Source of the DNA: CBDDHT01 sp965227905
GTDB taxonomy: Bacteria > Pseudomonadota > Alphaproteobacteria > Rhizobiales > Methyloligellaceae
Reading direction: 5' to 3'
Length of the DNA stretch: 64,000 bases
NCBI GenBank assembly: GCA_965227905.1
Contig: OZ245780.1
Location: 5,022,001 to 5,086,000 of the forward strand
The position numbers and the translations under genes were made by a program. This document shows positions 34,215-42,738 of the stretch, piece after piece. Within the stretch, counting starts at the first letter, position 1; the number at the start of each line of letters is the position of its first letter. Below the pieces are notes generated by a model. The model did not search any database, had not been told where the DNA came from, and saw only the letters and a program-made list of their open reading frames with translations.

Positions 34215-34884
34215 GACTGTCTCCTACTTGGCTGGTGGTGAACTCATTGGCGACGGTAAAGCGTGCCATCTTGTGTTGCGGCGTCTCTGCTTCATCGATC
34301 AGGGCAACGGCGAAATCCTCCATCGAGATGGCTGAATCTCCGGTCGCATCGACGAGAAGGGTGTCGGCTCCGAGGCGGTAGCGACCCGTGCGCTGCCCCG
34401 GGATCAGCATTGCGGGCGGGCACAAATAGGACCATTGCGCCTGCGTCTCGGCGGCGCAGAGCTCATATTGGTCCTGACAGGCCCGGGCAATCGGAAGGAC
34501 CGAGTCGGGAAGAAACCCAGGTGCGGTAAGCACGGTTGTTCCATTGCGATCCGGCAACTTCAGACTTGCCGCACCGCCGACGACCAGCACAGGAACACCT
34601 GCGACCGATGCCGCCTCCAGGACCGAACGGGTCAGAGGAACGAGGACCTCTTCCTGGCCGTCTGGCGGACGAAGGGCACTAATCGCCAGATCGTGTCCAG
34701 CCATCAGCGCCGTCAAACGGGCGCTATTGAGGACATCGCCAACCGCGACAGTTACCGGGGGCGGCAAATCCATGCGCTGCGATACATCCCTCACAAGGGC
34801 CGTCACGTCATGACCGCGCGAAAGCGCTTCTTTCACAATCCGGCTTCCGACGTCTCCTCTTGCGCCCATCACAAGAATTTTCAT
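34207..34884 (-). CDS. NAD(P)-binding (NmrA/SDR-like) family protein
   Basis: A 225-residue atypical short-chain dehydrogenase from the ATG at 34884 with GAGGAGA upstream. The N-terminal MKILVMGARGDVGSRIV is a GxxGxxG nucleotide-binding motif, followed by ALVRDVS and VAVGDVL as in flavin-reductase/NmrA-like proteins. No catalytic YxxxK is obvious, so a redox-sensing or reductase role are both possible. It is the first gene of the alternative oxidase operon. Confidence 0.85.
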   Translation of the reverse strand: MKILVMGARGDVGSRIVKEALSRGHDVTALVRDVSQRMDLPPPVTVAVGDVLNSARLTALMAGHDLAISALRPPDGQEEVLVPLTRSVLEAASVAGVPVLVVGGAASLKLPDRNGTTVLTAPGFLPDSVLPIARACQDQYELCAAETQAQWSYLCPPAMLIPGQRTGRYRLGADTLLVDATGDSAISMEDFAVALIDEAETPQHKMARFTVANEFTTSQVGDSHV

Positions 34885-34939
34885 GTCTCGTCTCCTCTTG
34901 ATGTTCTCCGGTTCATGCGACGACAGCTCACTCATTTCT

Positions 34940-35815
34940 TCACGCCCTATGTGTCGGCGATGTGGAGTGAGTTGCTGGATGCCATTGGCTCAGCCATACG
35001 CTCATCAACACGGCGGCAAAGCCGGCGATCTGAAAAAGGCTCAAGCTCTGGTCGAGCACCCACCAGCCGAGGGTCAGTGCCGTAAGCGGGCTCAGAAACC
35101 CTAGTGTCGAGATCACTGAAGGCTCAATTCGGCGCACGCCCCGAAACCAGATGATGTATGTAACCGCGGCTCCGATCAGACCGAGATAGGCAAGCCCCAG
35201 AACGTTGTCCGCGCTCAGCGCCGGCAATGGCGGTTCGATCCAGAACGACAGTGGCAGCAGCAGCAATCCACCTGCTGTCAATTGCCAGGCTGCAAAGGTC
35301 AGGGGCGAAACAGGAGGTTGCCATTTGCGCGAAAGGACCGTTCCGGCAGCCATTGACAGTGCACCGCCGAGACCGGCCGCGATGCCGATGGCGTCCAACT
35401 GAGCCATCGGTGTCAGCACCAGCAACGCAACCCCGCCCATGCCGACAATTGCAGCAACAATGGACGATGCCCGGATCTGCGTTTTCAGAACCCTGTGCGC
35501 GAGGAAGATGACGATAAGCGGTTGAACTGCTCCAATCGTTGCTGCGACACCGCCGGGCAAGTGATACGCGGCGACAAAAAGCAACGACCAGAAGATCGCG
35601 AAATTGAGCGCACCGAGTATGACGACCTTCCCCAGCAATCGGCTGGGTGGGATCTGCCTGACAACCACGAGAAGAAGAAGCCCCGCAGGAAGCGCGCGCA
35701 ACATTGCGATTGTCAAAGGGTAACCATCCGGAAGAAGTTCCGTCGTTACGAGATAGGTGCTTCCCCAGATGGCCGGAGCAATTGCCGTCAGAAGCAGATC
35801 TGTCCGGGAAAGCAT
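34940..35815 (-). CDS. EamA/DMT family transporter
   Basis: A 291-residue membrane protein of ten predicted helices arranged as two EamA repeats (about 5-130 and 140-285), the second ending in the conserved LSPLTALTLGWWVLDQ. Drug/metabolite exporters of this family have unassigned substrates. The ATG at 35815 has GGAGG five bases upstream; the frame starts at 35827 but the Shine-Dalgarno then falls within it. It is divergent from a marR gene, with two palindromic boxes between, which suggests export regulated by MarR. Confidence 0.9.
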   Translation of the reverse strand: MLSRTDLLLTAIAPAIWGSTYLVTTELLPDGYPLTIAMLRALPAGLLLLVVVRQIPPSRLLGKVVILGALNFAIFWSLLFVAAYHLPGGVAATIGAVQPLIVIFLAHRVLKTQIRASSIVAAIVGMGGVALLVLTPMAQLDAIGIAAGLGGALSMAAGTVLSRKWQPPVSPLTFAAWQLTAGGLLLLPLSFWIEPPLPALSADNVLGLAYLGLIGAAVTYIIWFRGVRRIEPSVISTLGFLSPLTALTLGWWVLDQSLSLFQIAGFAAVLMSVWLSQWHPATHSTSPTHRA

Positions 35816-35833
35816 CATGTCCTCCATACATTT

Positions 35834-35875
35834 ATCTTGACATCAAGATAGTTATTTTTATCTTGACGTCAAGAT
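35834..35875. promoter_or_regulatory. Paired palindromic MarR operator boxes
   Basis: Two near-identical palindromes, ATCTTGACATCAAGAT at 35834-35849 and ATCTTGACGTCAAGAT at 35860-35875, are separated by ten bases in the divergent gap. The second is exactly symmetric; the first has only a central mismatch. Tandem boxes of this size are typical of MarR-family operators. Confidence 0.85.
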
Positions 35876-35897
35876 GTTTTCGGAAAAATATCCGGCG

Positions 35898-36377
35898 ATG
35901 GATCATGTCGACAGAATTCTTGCTCAGTGGCGCAAAGAACGCCCCGACCTCGATGTAGCGCCGATGGGGCTCATTGGACGGGTCAAGCGGCTCATGCTGT
36001 GTCTCTCGCGAGAGATGGAGAAGACCTGGGCCCAGTATGGCCTGAACACAGCCAGCTTCGATGTCCTGGCGACCCTGCGCCGATCCGGTCCGCCATACAC
36101 TCTGTCGCCGGGAGATTTGATCGCTTCGACCATGGTGACGTCGGGCACCATGACGCACCGGATCGACCAATTACAAAAGGCCGGATTCGTCGATCGCGTT
36201 CCGAATCCCGAGGACGGACGTGGCTTTCTCATATCGCTGACAGACGAGGGCTTGCTGGTCATCGACAAGGCCGTTGAGGCACATGTGAAGACGCAGGCAA
36301 AACTGGTCTCCGGCCTGTCGAAAAAGGAACAGCGTGAACTCGACGCTCTCTTGAAGACCTGGAATGGGACGGTTTAG
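35898..36377 (+). CDS. MarR family transcriptional regulator
   Basis: A winged-helix regulator of 159 residues from the ATG at 35898 (MDHVDRILAQWRKER). The DNA-binding part is visible as LSPGDLIASTMVTSGTMTHRIDQLQKAG, followed by the wing VDRVPNPEDGRG. A longer version from the ATG at 35874 adds eight residues but would place the start inside the second operator box, so the later start is more credible. It probably represses the divergent transporter gene and itself. Confidence 0.9.
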   Translation: MDHVDRILAQWRKERPDLDVAPMGLIGRVKRLMLCLSREMEKTWAQYGLNTASFDVLATLRRSGPPYTLSPGDLIASTMVTSGTMTHRIDQLQKAGFVDRVPNPEDGRGFLISLTDEGLLVIDKAVEAHVKTQAKLVSGLSKKEQRELDALLKTWNGTV

Positions 36378-36475
36378 ATGCTCGGCGCGAGTGACGCGCC
36401 TCTCGTGTTTTTTTCGATCTGAGCGAAAATACCGACACGGAAGCACTCGGCCAAAAACGATGCTATATACGACGC

Positions 36476-37570
36476 ATGCAGAACAAAAAAATCAGAGTAG
36501 GCATCCTCTTCGGGGGCAAATCCGCAGAGCATGAAGTGTCGCTGCAATCGGCCAAGAATGTTGCCGATGCCATCGACAAGGACAAGTATGACGTTGCCCT
36601 GATCGGGATCGACAAGTCGGGACAATGGCTGCTGCCCGATCAATCGCAATTCCTCATCAATGCGAGCGACCCCAAGCTCATCAAGCTGAATCGAGAGAAT
36701 GAAGCCAGTGTGGCGCTTGTGCCCCAAAGCGGCGGCGAGCTGACCGACCTGACGGCCGGCGGTGCGCATTCGTCCATCAGCGTCATTTTTCCGATCCTCC
36801 ACGGCCCCTTCGGGGAAGACGGAACCGTGCAAGGTCTTTTGAAACTCGCCGGCGTGCCCTTCATCGGCGCCAGTGTGCTCGGATCGGCCATTGCCATGGA
36901 CAAGGACATCATGAAGCGCCTGTTGCGCGATGCCGGCATTCCAATCGGCGACTATCTGGCCTTCAAGCGTGGCGATCTGCTGGACTTCGATGCAATTTCC
37001 AACGAGCTCGGGCTCCCGTTCTTCGTAAAACCGGCCAATCTCGGATCATCGGTCGGCGTGCATAAAGTCACTGACCGGGAGACCTTCGAGCGGGCAATCG
37101 AAGATGCCTTCGCCTACGACCTGAAAATTCTGATCGAGGAATTCATCGACGGACGGGAGCTTGAATGTGCCGTGCTCGGCAATCGCAATCCCAAGGCCTC
37201 GGTTGTCGGCGAAATCGTTCCCGACCACGACTTCTACTCCTACGAAGCCAAATATATCGATGAGCAGGGCGCGGCGCTCGAGATCCCGGCCAACATCCCG
37301 CAGGAGACGAGCGATCGAATCCGAGACTTCGCGATCCGGACATTCGAAACGCTTGAATGCGAAGGCCTTGGCCGAGTCGACTGTTTCCTGAAGAAGGATG
37401 GCCAGGTCGTCGTCAATGAGATCAACACCATCCCCGGCTTCACAAAGATCAGCATGTATCCGCAGCTTTGGGAGGCAAGCGGCATTCCCTATTCAGAGTT
37501 GATCAATCAACTAATCGAACTCGCCATCGAGCGCTTCGAAGGCGAGCAGACTCTCAAAACATCGTTCTAG
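36476..37570 (+). CDS. ddl: D-alanine--D-alanine ligase
   Basis: A 364-residue ATP-grasp enzyme of peptidoglycan synthesis, in the long DdlA-like length class. Visible are GILFGGKSAEHEVSLQSA at the N terminus, the FPILHGPFGEDGTVQG segment, KPANLGSSVGV with the ATP-binding Lys, YEAKYIDEQGA, and the metal-binding VVNEINTIPGFT. All expected catalytic segments are intact. It has its own promoter region after marR and is not within the usual cell-division cluster, so it may be an accessory copy. Confidence 0.95.
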   Translation: MQNKKIRVGILFGGKSAEHEVSLQSAKNVADAIDKDKYDVALIGIDKSGQWLLPDQSQFLINASDPKLIKLNRENEASVALVPQSGGELTDLTAGGAHSSISVIFPILHGPFGEDGTVQGLLKLAGVPFIGASVLGSAIAMDKDIMKRLLRDAGIPIGDYLAFKRGDLLDFDAISNELGLPFFVKPANLGSSVGVHKVTDRETFERAIEDAFAYDLKILIEEFIDGRELECAVLGNRNPKASVVGEIVPDHDFYSYEAKYIDEQGAALEIPANIPQETSDRIRDFAIRTFETLECEGLGRVDCFLKKDGQVVVNEINTIPGFTKISMYPQLWEASGIPYSELINQLIELAIERFEGEQTLKTSF

Positions 37571-37582
37571 GTTTTTGTCACT

Positions 37583-37954
37583 TCAGACGTGCTGATCGAC
37601 AAGGATCGGATTGCCGTCCGGATCGATGACAACGAAGCTGGCAGGACCGTCCGTGGTCTCGTCCGCCTCGCTGGCAAATTCCACGCCTTCCGACTTCAGT
37701 TTCTGCTGCAACTGCCGAACATCGGTGAAGCCATCCACCGGCTGCGCACTCTGATCCCAACCCGGGTTGAAGGTCAGCATGTTCTTGTCGAACATCCCCT
37801 GGAAGAGACCGATGACTGTGTCGCCATTCTTGAGGATCAGCCATCCCTGGTCGGCGTCGCCGCCAAAACTTGCGAAGCCCAGCTTTTCGTAAAAGGCCTT
37901 TGACGCGGCCAGGTCCTTGACGCTGAGGCTGACCGAGAATGCACCGAGATCCAT
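37583..37954 (-). CDS. VOC (glyoxalase fold) family protein
   Basis: A 123-residue single VOC domain with GAFSVSLSVKDLAASKAFYEKLGF at the N terminus and FVVIDPDGNPILVDQH at the C terminus, in the two-repeat pattern. The metal ligands of glyoxalase I are not obviously all present. Function unknown; it is transcribed convergently with ddl and is not part of an evident operon. Confidence 0.85.
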   Translation of the reverse strand: MDLGAFSVSLSVKDLAASKAFYEKLGFASFGGDADQGWLILKNGDTVIGLFQGMFDKNMLTFNPGWDQSAQPVDGFTDVRQLQQKLKSEGVEFASEADETTDGPASFVVIDPDGNPILVDQHV

Positions 37955-38059
37955 GAGAGCGTTCCTGTCCGTTGTTGGCGTTGTCGCTTTATCTATGGGT
38001 AGCGGATTTTGGGGTCGATCGGGCGGAAAAAGTAGATCTGATTCGACAGAAGAGTCTTT

Positions 38060-38162
38060 CCCCCCTCATCCTGTCCTTCTCCCACAAGGGGAGAAGGGAC
38101 GCTGCAGCGACACCACGGCATGAAAGCCCTCTCCCCTGGCGGGAGAGGGTTGGGTGAGGGGG
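38060..38162. repeat. Intergenic palindromic repeat with CCCTCTCCC cores
   Basis: Two adjacent stem-loops: TTCTCCC-ACAA-GGGGAGAA and CCCTCTCCC-CTGGC-GGGAGAGGG, together bracketed by CCCCCTCATCC and its partial inverse TGGGTGAGGGGG. This pattern is a well-known dispersed repeat in rhizobia-related genomes. Confidence 0.75.
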
Positions 38163-38205
38163 AGGCTCCAGACCTGGACCGGACTATCTGAGCCGATTCT
38201 GCCGG

Positions 38206-39750
38206 CTAACTCGACTTCCCAATCGGCGGCGGCGCGATGAACGGATACCGAGCCTTCGCCTTCGTCTGCACGGCACCGGAATTGCGCACGTAACGACGAT
38301 CATCGTCGGAACGCAGCTTGAAAGCCCATGTGGGCTCGCCGCCGGTGGTATCCTGGATCAGGCGCCGATTGCGTTGCGACTGGAGCGCCTTCGCATTGAC
38401 CTCCTCCGGATCCCAATCGGAAAGAAGCTCGGTTCTAAGCGCCTCGCGCAGCTCTTGATGCTCGGGCATCTCAGCAAGGTTGGTCAGCTCATCCGGATCG
38501 GCGTCGAGATCGTAGAGAAGATCCGGGTGACCATGGGTATAGATCAGCTTGTGCGGTCCACGCCGGAGCATACGGCAGGGCGCGCAGGTCCCCTCGCCGG
38601 TATATTCCGAAACGACACGATTGTTCCAGTCGGCACGGTTACCCTCAAGCAGCGGCACGAGGCTGTTGCCGTCGAGCGGCGAGACCGGCTCCCATCCCTG
38701 CTTGCCCGCACCGAGATCGACGCAGGTCGGCAGAATATCGGCAAGGGAGACAAGCTCCGAGACCCGCGCGGATGCATATCGGTTCGGGCAGGAGACGATC
38801 ATCGGAATCCGCGACGACCATTCGTAGAAATACTGCTTGTACCAGCCGCCCCGCTCGCCGAGCATCTCGCCATGATCCGAGACGAAGATGACGATCGTAT
38901 CGTCGCGCAGCCCGACCTCATCGAGCGTTCCGAGAATCCGCCCGACCTTGTCGTCGATATAGCTAATCATGCCGTAATAGGCGTGCCGTGCATTGCGCAC
39001 ATGGTCCTGCGTGACTTCTGAGAGGTCGCCGCCATGGGCATAATGCAGCCAGCGGCTCATCTCGTCCTGATCCTCGAGCGGAATCGGCGGCACCTTCGGC
39101 ATGTCGATATCGTCGTGGGCGTAACGGTCCCAGTATTCCGGTTTGGTGATGAAGGGCGAGTGCGGATGGGTGAACGAGACCATGAGAAAGAAAGGCTCGT
39201 TCTCTTCGAAGCGCACCAGATCGTAGATCTTCTGATGGGCAAAGAACTCGACCTCATCGTCATAGTCGATTTGGAGCGAACGCACACAAGTGCCGGCTTC
39301 CGTGACACCGCTCATATTGATGCCGGTCGGCCGATTTTGCGGTCCTTCTGTCCAGTCAGGTGTCCAGGCGAAATTCGAGGGATAAACATCGGTGACCAAA
39401 CGCTGCTCGAAACCGTGCAGCTGGTCGGGACCGATAAAATGCATTTTTCCGCACAGACTCGTCGCATAGCCCTGCGCACGCAAATAGTGCGCGACGGTGG
39501 GCGTGGAGACGGCAAGCTCCGTCGCATTGTCCCAGACCTCGACGGCATTCGCATACCGACCGCTCATCATCGACGCGCGAGAGGGTACACACAGCGGAAA
39601 GTTCGTGTAGGCGTTTTCGAACAGGACGCCCTCCTCGGCCAGCCCTGCAATATGAGGCGCACTCACCAGCGGGTGCCCGTAACAGGGCAGTGCCTGCGGA
39701 GCCAGTTGATCCGTCATGATGACGAGGATGTTCGGTTTTTCTTGAGACAT
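38206..39750 (-). CDS. Sulfatase of the choline-sulfatase-like (type I formylglycine) family
   Basis: A 514-residue sulfatase. Asp14 in VIMTDQL and the formylglycine motif CVPSRASMMSG (Cys54) are intact, and GKMHFIGPDQLHGFEQRL, SFTHPHSPF and VSDHGEMLGERGGW carry the metal and substrate residues. The closest named family I recognise is choline-sulfatase BetC, by GPDQLHGFEQRL and NMSGV-type segments. The Cys needs an anaerobic or FGE-type maturase, not seen in the window. It lies downstream of tctC in the same direction, after a terminator, next to a TTT transporter and a phosphoesterase. Confidence 0.93.
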   Translation of the reverse strand: MSQEKPNILVIMTDQLAPQALPCYGHPLVSAPHIAGLAEEGVLFENAYTNFPLCVPSRASMMSGRYANAVEVWDNATELAVSTPTVAHYLRAQGYATSLCGKMHFIGPDQLHGFEQRLVTDVYPSNFAWTPDWTEGPQNRPTGINMSGVTEAGTCVRSLQIDYDDEVEFFAHQKIYDLVRFEENEPFFLMVSFTHPHSPFITKPEYWDRYAHDDIDMPKVPPIPLEDQDEMSRWLHYAHGGDLSEVTQDHVRNARHAYYGMISYIDDKVGRILGTLDEVGLRDDTIVIFVSDHGEMLGERGGWYKQYFYEWSSRIPMIVSCPNRYASARVSELVSLADILPTCVDLGAGKQGWEPVSPLDGNSLVPLLEGNRADWNNRVVSEYTGEGTCAPCRMLRRGPHKLIYTHGHPDLLYDLDADPDELTNLAEMPEHQELREALRTELLSDWDPEEVNAKALQSQRNRRLIQDTTGGEPTWAFKLRSDDDRRYVRNSGAVQTKAKARYPFIAPPPIGKSS

Positions 39751-39810
39751 GCGACTGCCCTTCCCCCCAGGAGACGTCGGAGAGCGAGAATTCTTTTGAA
39801 CTGGAATAAA

Positions 39811-39840
39811 AATGCAGCGGAGCCTTGCCGGCTCCGCTGC
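39811..39840 (-). terminator. Rho-independent terminator of the tctC gene
   Basis: GCAGCGGAGCC and GGCTCCGCTGC are perfect eleven-base arms with a five-base loop. On the minus strand the hairpin follows the tctC stop and is followed by ATTTTTATT, a U-rich tail. Confidence 0.88.
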
Positions 39841-39854
39841 TCTTTAGGTGATTG

Positions 39855-40850
39855 CTAGTTTTTGGCCTTCACGCGGACACCGAGTTTGGTCACCACGTCC
39901 TTGAAGGTTTCATACTGCACCTTCACATAGGCCTTCGTGTCCTCAGGACTACGAATGTCCGGGATCGAGCCCAGGCCCCTGATGAGCTTGTTGAAGGCTT
40001 TGTCCTTCTTGAGGCCCTGCAAGGTTGCAACCCACTTGTCGACGACCGGTTTCGGCAGGTCGGGCGGGCCGAAAATTCCGCTCCAGCCAATGATCGTCTC
40101 CATTGCCGGATAGCCGAGTTCCTTGACGGTCGGAACGTCCTTGACGCTGTCGATACGTTCGCCCGTCGTCACAGCCAGAATCTTGATCTGACCTGCACGA
40201 TAGGCCCCGATCAAGCCCGAAAGATTCTGCCAGAGAAAATCGACATGCCCGCCAACCAATGCGGCGCGGGCCTTCCCGCCACCCTTGTAAGGAATATGGG
40301 TGAGGTTGTTGTTGTCGACAGCCATCTTGTCGGACACGACGAGTGTCGCGATATGGAGGAGCGTACCGACACCAGCGGAGGCATAGGTCAGTTTCGTGCC
40401 GTCCTTCAGGGCTTTTTCAAAATCCTTGAAACTGTTGTAGGGCGAGTCTTTCTTGACCGCGAGCACGAAGGGATTGCGCTCGGTCAATCCGAGGAACGTA
40501 TAATCACTCCACTTGTAGGGAATGTTTGGGTTCATCGCGGGCACACCGGCCTGGCTGCCGACGCGCGCTGACAAGAGCGTATAGCCATTCTTCTTCGAGC
40601 GAACCACGAAGTTCGATCCGACGACGCCGGCGGCGCCGGTTTTGTTCACGACAAGAACGGCCTGCTTGAGATAATTCGGTGCGGAACCGGCAACAATGCG
40701 GGCGTGCAGGTCGGCAGCGCCACCCGGCCCGTACGGCACGACAATCGTGACCGGTTTTGATGGATAATCGGCCGCATGAAGCGCTGCGAACGGCGCACTC
40801 GCAGCGAAAACCATCGCCGCGAAGGCCGTCGTTTGCCAAGTCTTTGTCAT
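39855..40850 (-). CDS. tctC: Tripartite tricarboxylate transporter periplasmic binding protein
   Basis: A 331-residue solute-binding protein of the TctC/Bug family. Residues 1-26 form a signal peptide (AAMVFAASAPFAALHA), after which YPSKPVTIVVPYGPGGAADLHARI is the Bug-family ligand-loop motif, with further hits VVNKTGAAGVVGSN and GHVDFLWQNLSG. TTT systems import carboxylates or other small organics; here the ligand is unknown. It is divergent from the ROK regulator and ends at a strong terminator, with membrane subunits TctB and TctA encoded separately downstream of the regulator. Confidence 0.93.
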   Translation of the reverse strand: MTKTWQTTAFAAMVFAASAPFAALHAADYPSKPVTIVVPYGPGGAADLHARIVAGSAPNYLKQAVLVVNKTGAAGVVGSNFVVRSKKNGYTLLSARVGSQAGVPAMNPNIPYKWSDYTFLGLTERNPFVLAVKKDSPYNSFKDFEKALKDGTKLTYASAGVGTLLHIATLVVSDKMAVDNNNLTHIPYKGGGKARAALVGGHVDFLWQNLSGLIGAYRAGQIKILAVTTGERIDSVKDVPTVKELGYPAMETIIGWSGIFGPPDLPKPVVDKWVATLQGLKKDKAFNKLIRGLGSIPDIRSPEDTKAYVKVQYETFKDVVTKLGVRVKAKN

Positions 40851-40945
40851 ACTTTTTTCCTCCCTGATACCAACCGGAAACTGGCGAAGAAGCGGATTTT
40901 TCGCCCTTCATGGGAAACAACTTGACACAGGTCGCGGGTAAGTTC

Positions 40946-40973
40946 AATAATTAATTACCGAAATTAATTTATT
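40946..40973. promoter_or_regulatory. AT-rich inverted repeat between tctC and the ROK gene
   Basis: AATAATTAATT and AATTAATTTATT form nearly exact inverse arms around ACCGA or so in a 28-base AT-rich site. ROK repressors often bind AT-rich palindromes of this kind. It sits 19 bases before the ROK start. Confidence 0.65.
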
Positions 40974-40991
40974 GGCAGATGGCGGCTCAAA

Positions 40992-42191
40992 ATGCGCATC
41001 GGATCACCCAGTAACATCAGACGGCAGAACCGGGACCTCGTGCTGAAACTGATCGTCGAGAACAAAGTTCTCTCTCGGACGGACATCGCCAAACAGACCG
41101 GACTGACCGGTGCAGCCATATCGCGAATCACCCGTGAGCTTATCGATGCGGGCCTCCTCAAGGAAGGTGCCACGATCCCGCTCAAGGGTCGGGTCGGGCG
41201 GAGAAACGTCATTCTTGAATTGAGCGACGACGGTGCTTTCGTTCTTGGAATAACGCTAACGGGCAATGTGCGCTCTGTCTCCATCGCGAACTGTCGCGGC
41301 GAAATCATCGCCCGTGACAATGTCCGCTTATTGGATTTGAAGAATCCTCTCGCAACGCTCAAGCAGGTTGCCAAAGTCGCCACAACGCTCATCGAAAAGA
41401 CTGATTTCGATCGTTCCCGACTCCTGGGCGCCGGGATCTCGATAGCCGGCCGCGCCGACCCTGAAACCGGAACCCTGATAGCCAGCCCGCCTCTCGGTTG
41501 GGACGATGTTCCAGTTGGAGAGATCTTTTCGAAAGCGCTCGATCTGCCGGTGAAGGTCGAAGGGCGAGCGGTCGCATTGCTGAAGGCAGAACGCACCCGC
41601 GGCCGCGCCGCGGATACGGCGAATGTTGTTCTGATCAACAACGGTCTCGGCCTTGGTGGCAGTGTTGCTATCGACGGGCGCATTCTGCGCGGCAGAGACG
41701 ATATGGTTGGGCAAATCGCTCATTTTTCCCTGCACGGCGACGACACACCCTGTTCTTGTGGGCGAAAAGGATGCCTGGAGGTGGTCGCGTCCGGCGCTGC
41801 AATATTGGAGCAACTGCACGGCCTGGCCCTGCCGAGTGTCAGTAGAACGTCTGATCCGGGTGTCCGCCTGGCAGCAATCGCCGCCCTTCGCGGGCCGGAA
41901 GCGAAACTCGTCTCCCACGCATTCCTTCAAGCCGGGAGTGCCATGGCCTTTGCCGTGGACTCCGTCATGTCGGTTCTCAATCCGGACCTGGTGCTCCTTG
42001 CCGGCGCTGCAGGACGTCAGCCGGACTATCTGAAGGGCGTGCAAGACAAACTCGCAAGTCTGCGCGGTGCGGAAGATGCGGCGCGTATTCAACCGAGCGC
42101 CGTCACGAGTAATGACTCGGCCGTCTGGCTTGGTCTCAGTGCCTTCGTCTATTCGCAAGATCTCAATATTGAACGGCTCAGAGCCGCATAG
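40992..42191 (+). CDS. ROK family transcriptional regulator
   Basis: A 399-residue regulator. The N-terminal HTH reads RTDIAKQTGLTGAAISRITRELIDAGLL (residues 29-56), the ROK sugar-kinase-like fold follows with LLGAGISIAGRADPETG, and the zinc-site motif PCSCGRKGCLEVVASG is intact near residue 252. Family members repress sugar or nutrient genes in response to a bound ligand. It is divergent from tctC and upstream of tctB-tctA, with an AT-rich palindrome between, suggesting control of the whole transport and hydrolysis cluster. Confidence 0.92.
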   Translation: MRIGSPSNIRRQNRDLVLKLIVENKVLSRTDIAKQTGLTGAAISRITRELIDAGLLKEGATIPLKGRVGRRNVILELSDDGAFVLGITLTGNVRSVSIANCRGEIIARDNVRLLDLKNPLATLKQVAKVATTLIEKTDFDRSRLLGAGISIAGRADPETGTLIASPPLGWDDVPVGEIFSKALDLPVKVEGRAVALLKAERTRGRAADTANVVLINNGLGLGGSVAIDGRILRGRDDMVGQIAHFSLHGDDTPCSCGRKGCLEVVASGAAILEQLHGLALPSVSRTSDPGVRLAAIAALRGPEAKLVSHAFLQAGSAMAFAVDSVMSVLNPDLVLLAGAAGRQPDYLKGVQDKLASLRGAEDAARIQPSAVTSNDSAVWLGLSAFVYSQDLNIERLRAA

Positions 42192-42236
42192 AACAAAGCG
42201 TCGCCTCTGTAGGGGTGCGCTGGGGGGGAACAGGGT

Positions 42237-42734
42237 ATGTCGCAGTTGAAAGTCATCAACCTGATTGCCGGGCCATTGATGCTGGGATTCGGTCTCCTTG
42301 GCGTCTTCGTCATCATACCGAATGGAATCGATGAACCGGGAGGCGTGCAGTTCGCCGCTCTCTCCCCGTCCTATTTCCCACGGATCGTCTGTTACATGCT
42401 GGCAGCATTCGGAGCGATGGTGACGGTGCGAACGCTGGCATCAAGTTCGGATGCAGAAGCGTTGGATGCCGCTCCTGACGAACGTGTCATCATGCGCACA
42501 GTCACCGTATTTGCCGTCTTGTTCGCGCTTTACATTGCGCTTGAACCGCTGGGATTTCCGTTGACCGGCGCGATTGCGCTGTTCGTATTGATGTTTCTGG
42601 CGGATGAGCGGCGGCTGACAATCATGATCCCGGTCGCAATCGGTATTCCGGCCGGGCTCTATCTCTTCTTCACAAAAGCCGCGAATGTCCCGATCCCCAG
42701 CGGCATTCTCGAACAATATCTGGCGGGAGTTTGA
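42237..42734 (+). CDS. tctB: Tripartite tricarboxylate transporter small membrane subunit
   Basis: A 165-residue protein with four hydrophobic helices (about residues 5-30, 45-70, 85-110, 120-150), the size and topology of TctB. The segment SPSYFPRIVCYMLAAFG is like the conserved loop of the family. It begins 45 bases after the ROK stop and runs almost directly into tctA, with a four-base gap. Confidence 0.85.
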   Translation: MSQLKVINLIAGPLMLGFGLLGVFVIIPNGIDEPGGVQFAALSPSYFPRIVCYMLAAFGAMVTVRTLASSSDAEALDAAPDERVIMRTVTVFAVLFALYIALEPLGFPLTGAIALFVLMFLADERRLTIMIPVAIGIPAGLYLFFTKAANVPIPSGILEQYLAGV

Positions 42735-42738
42735 TAAC

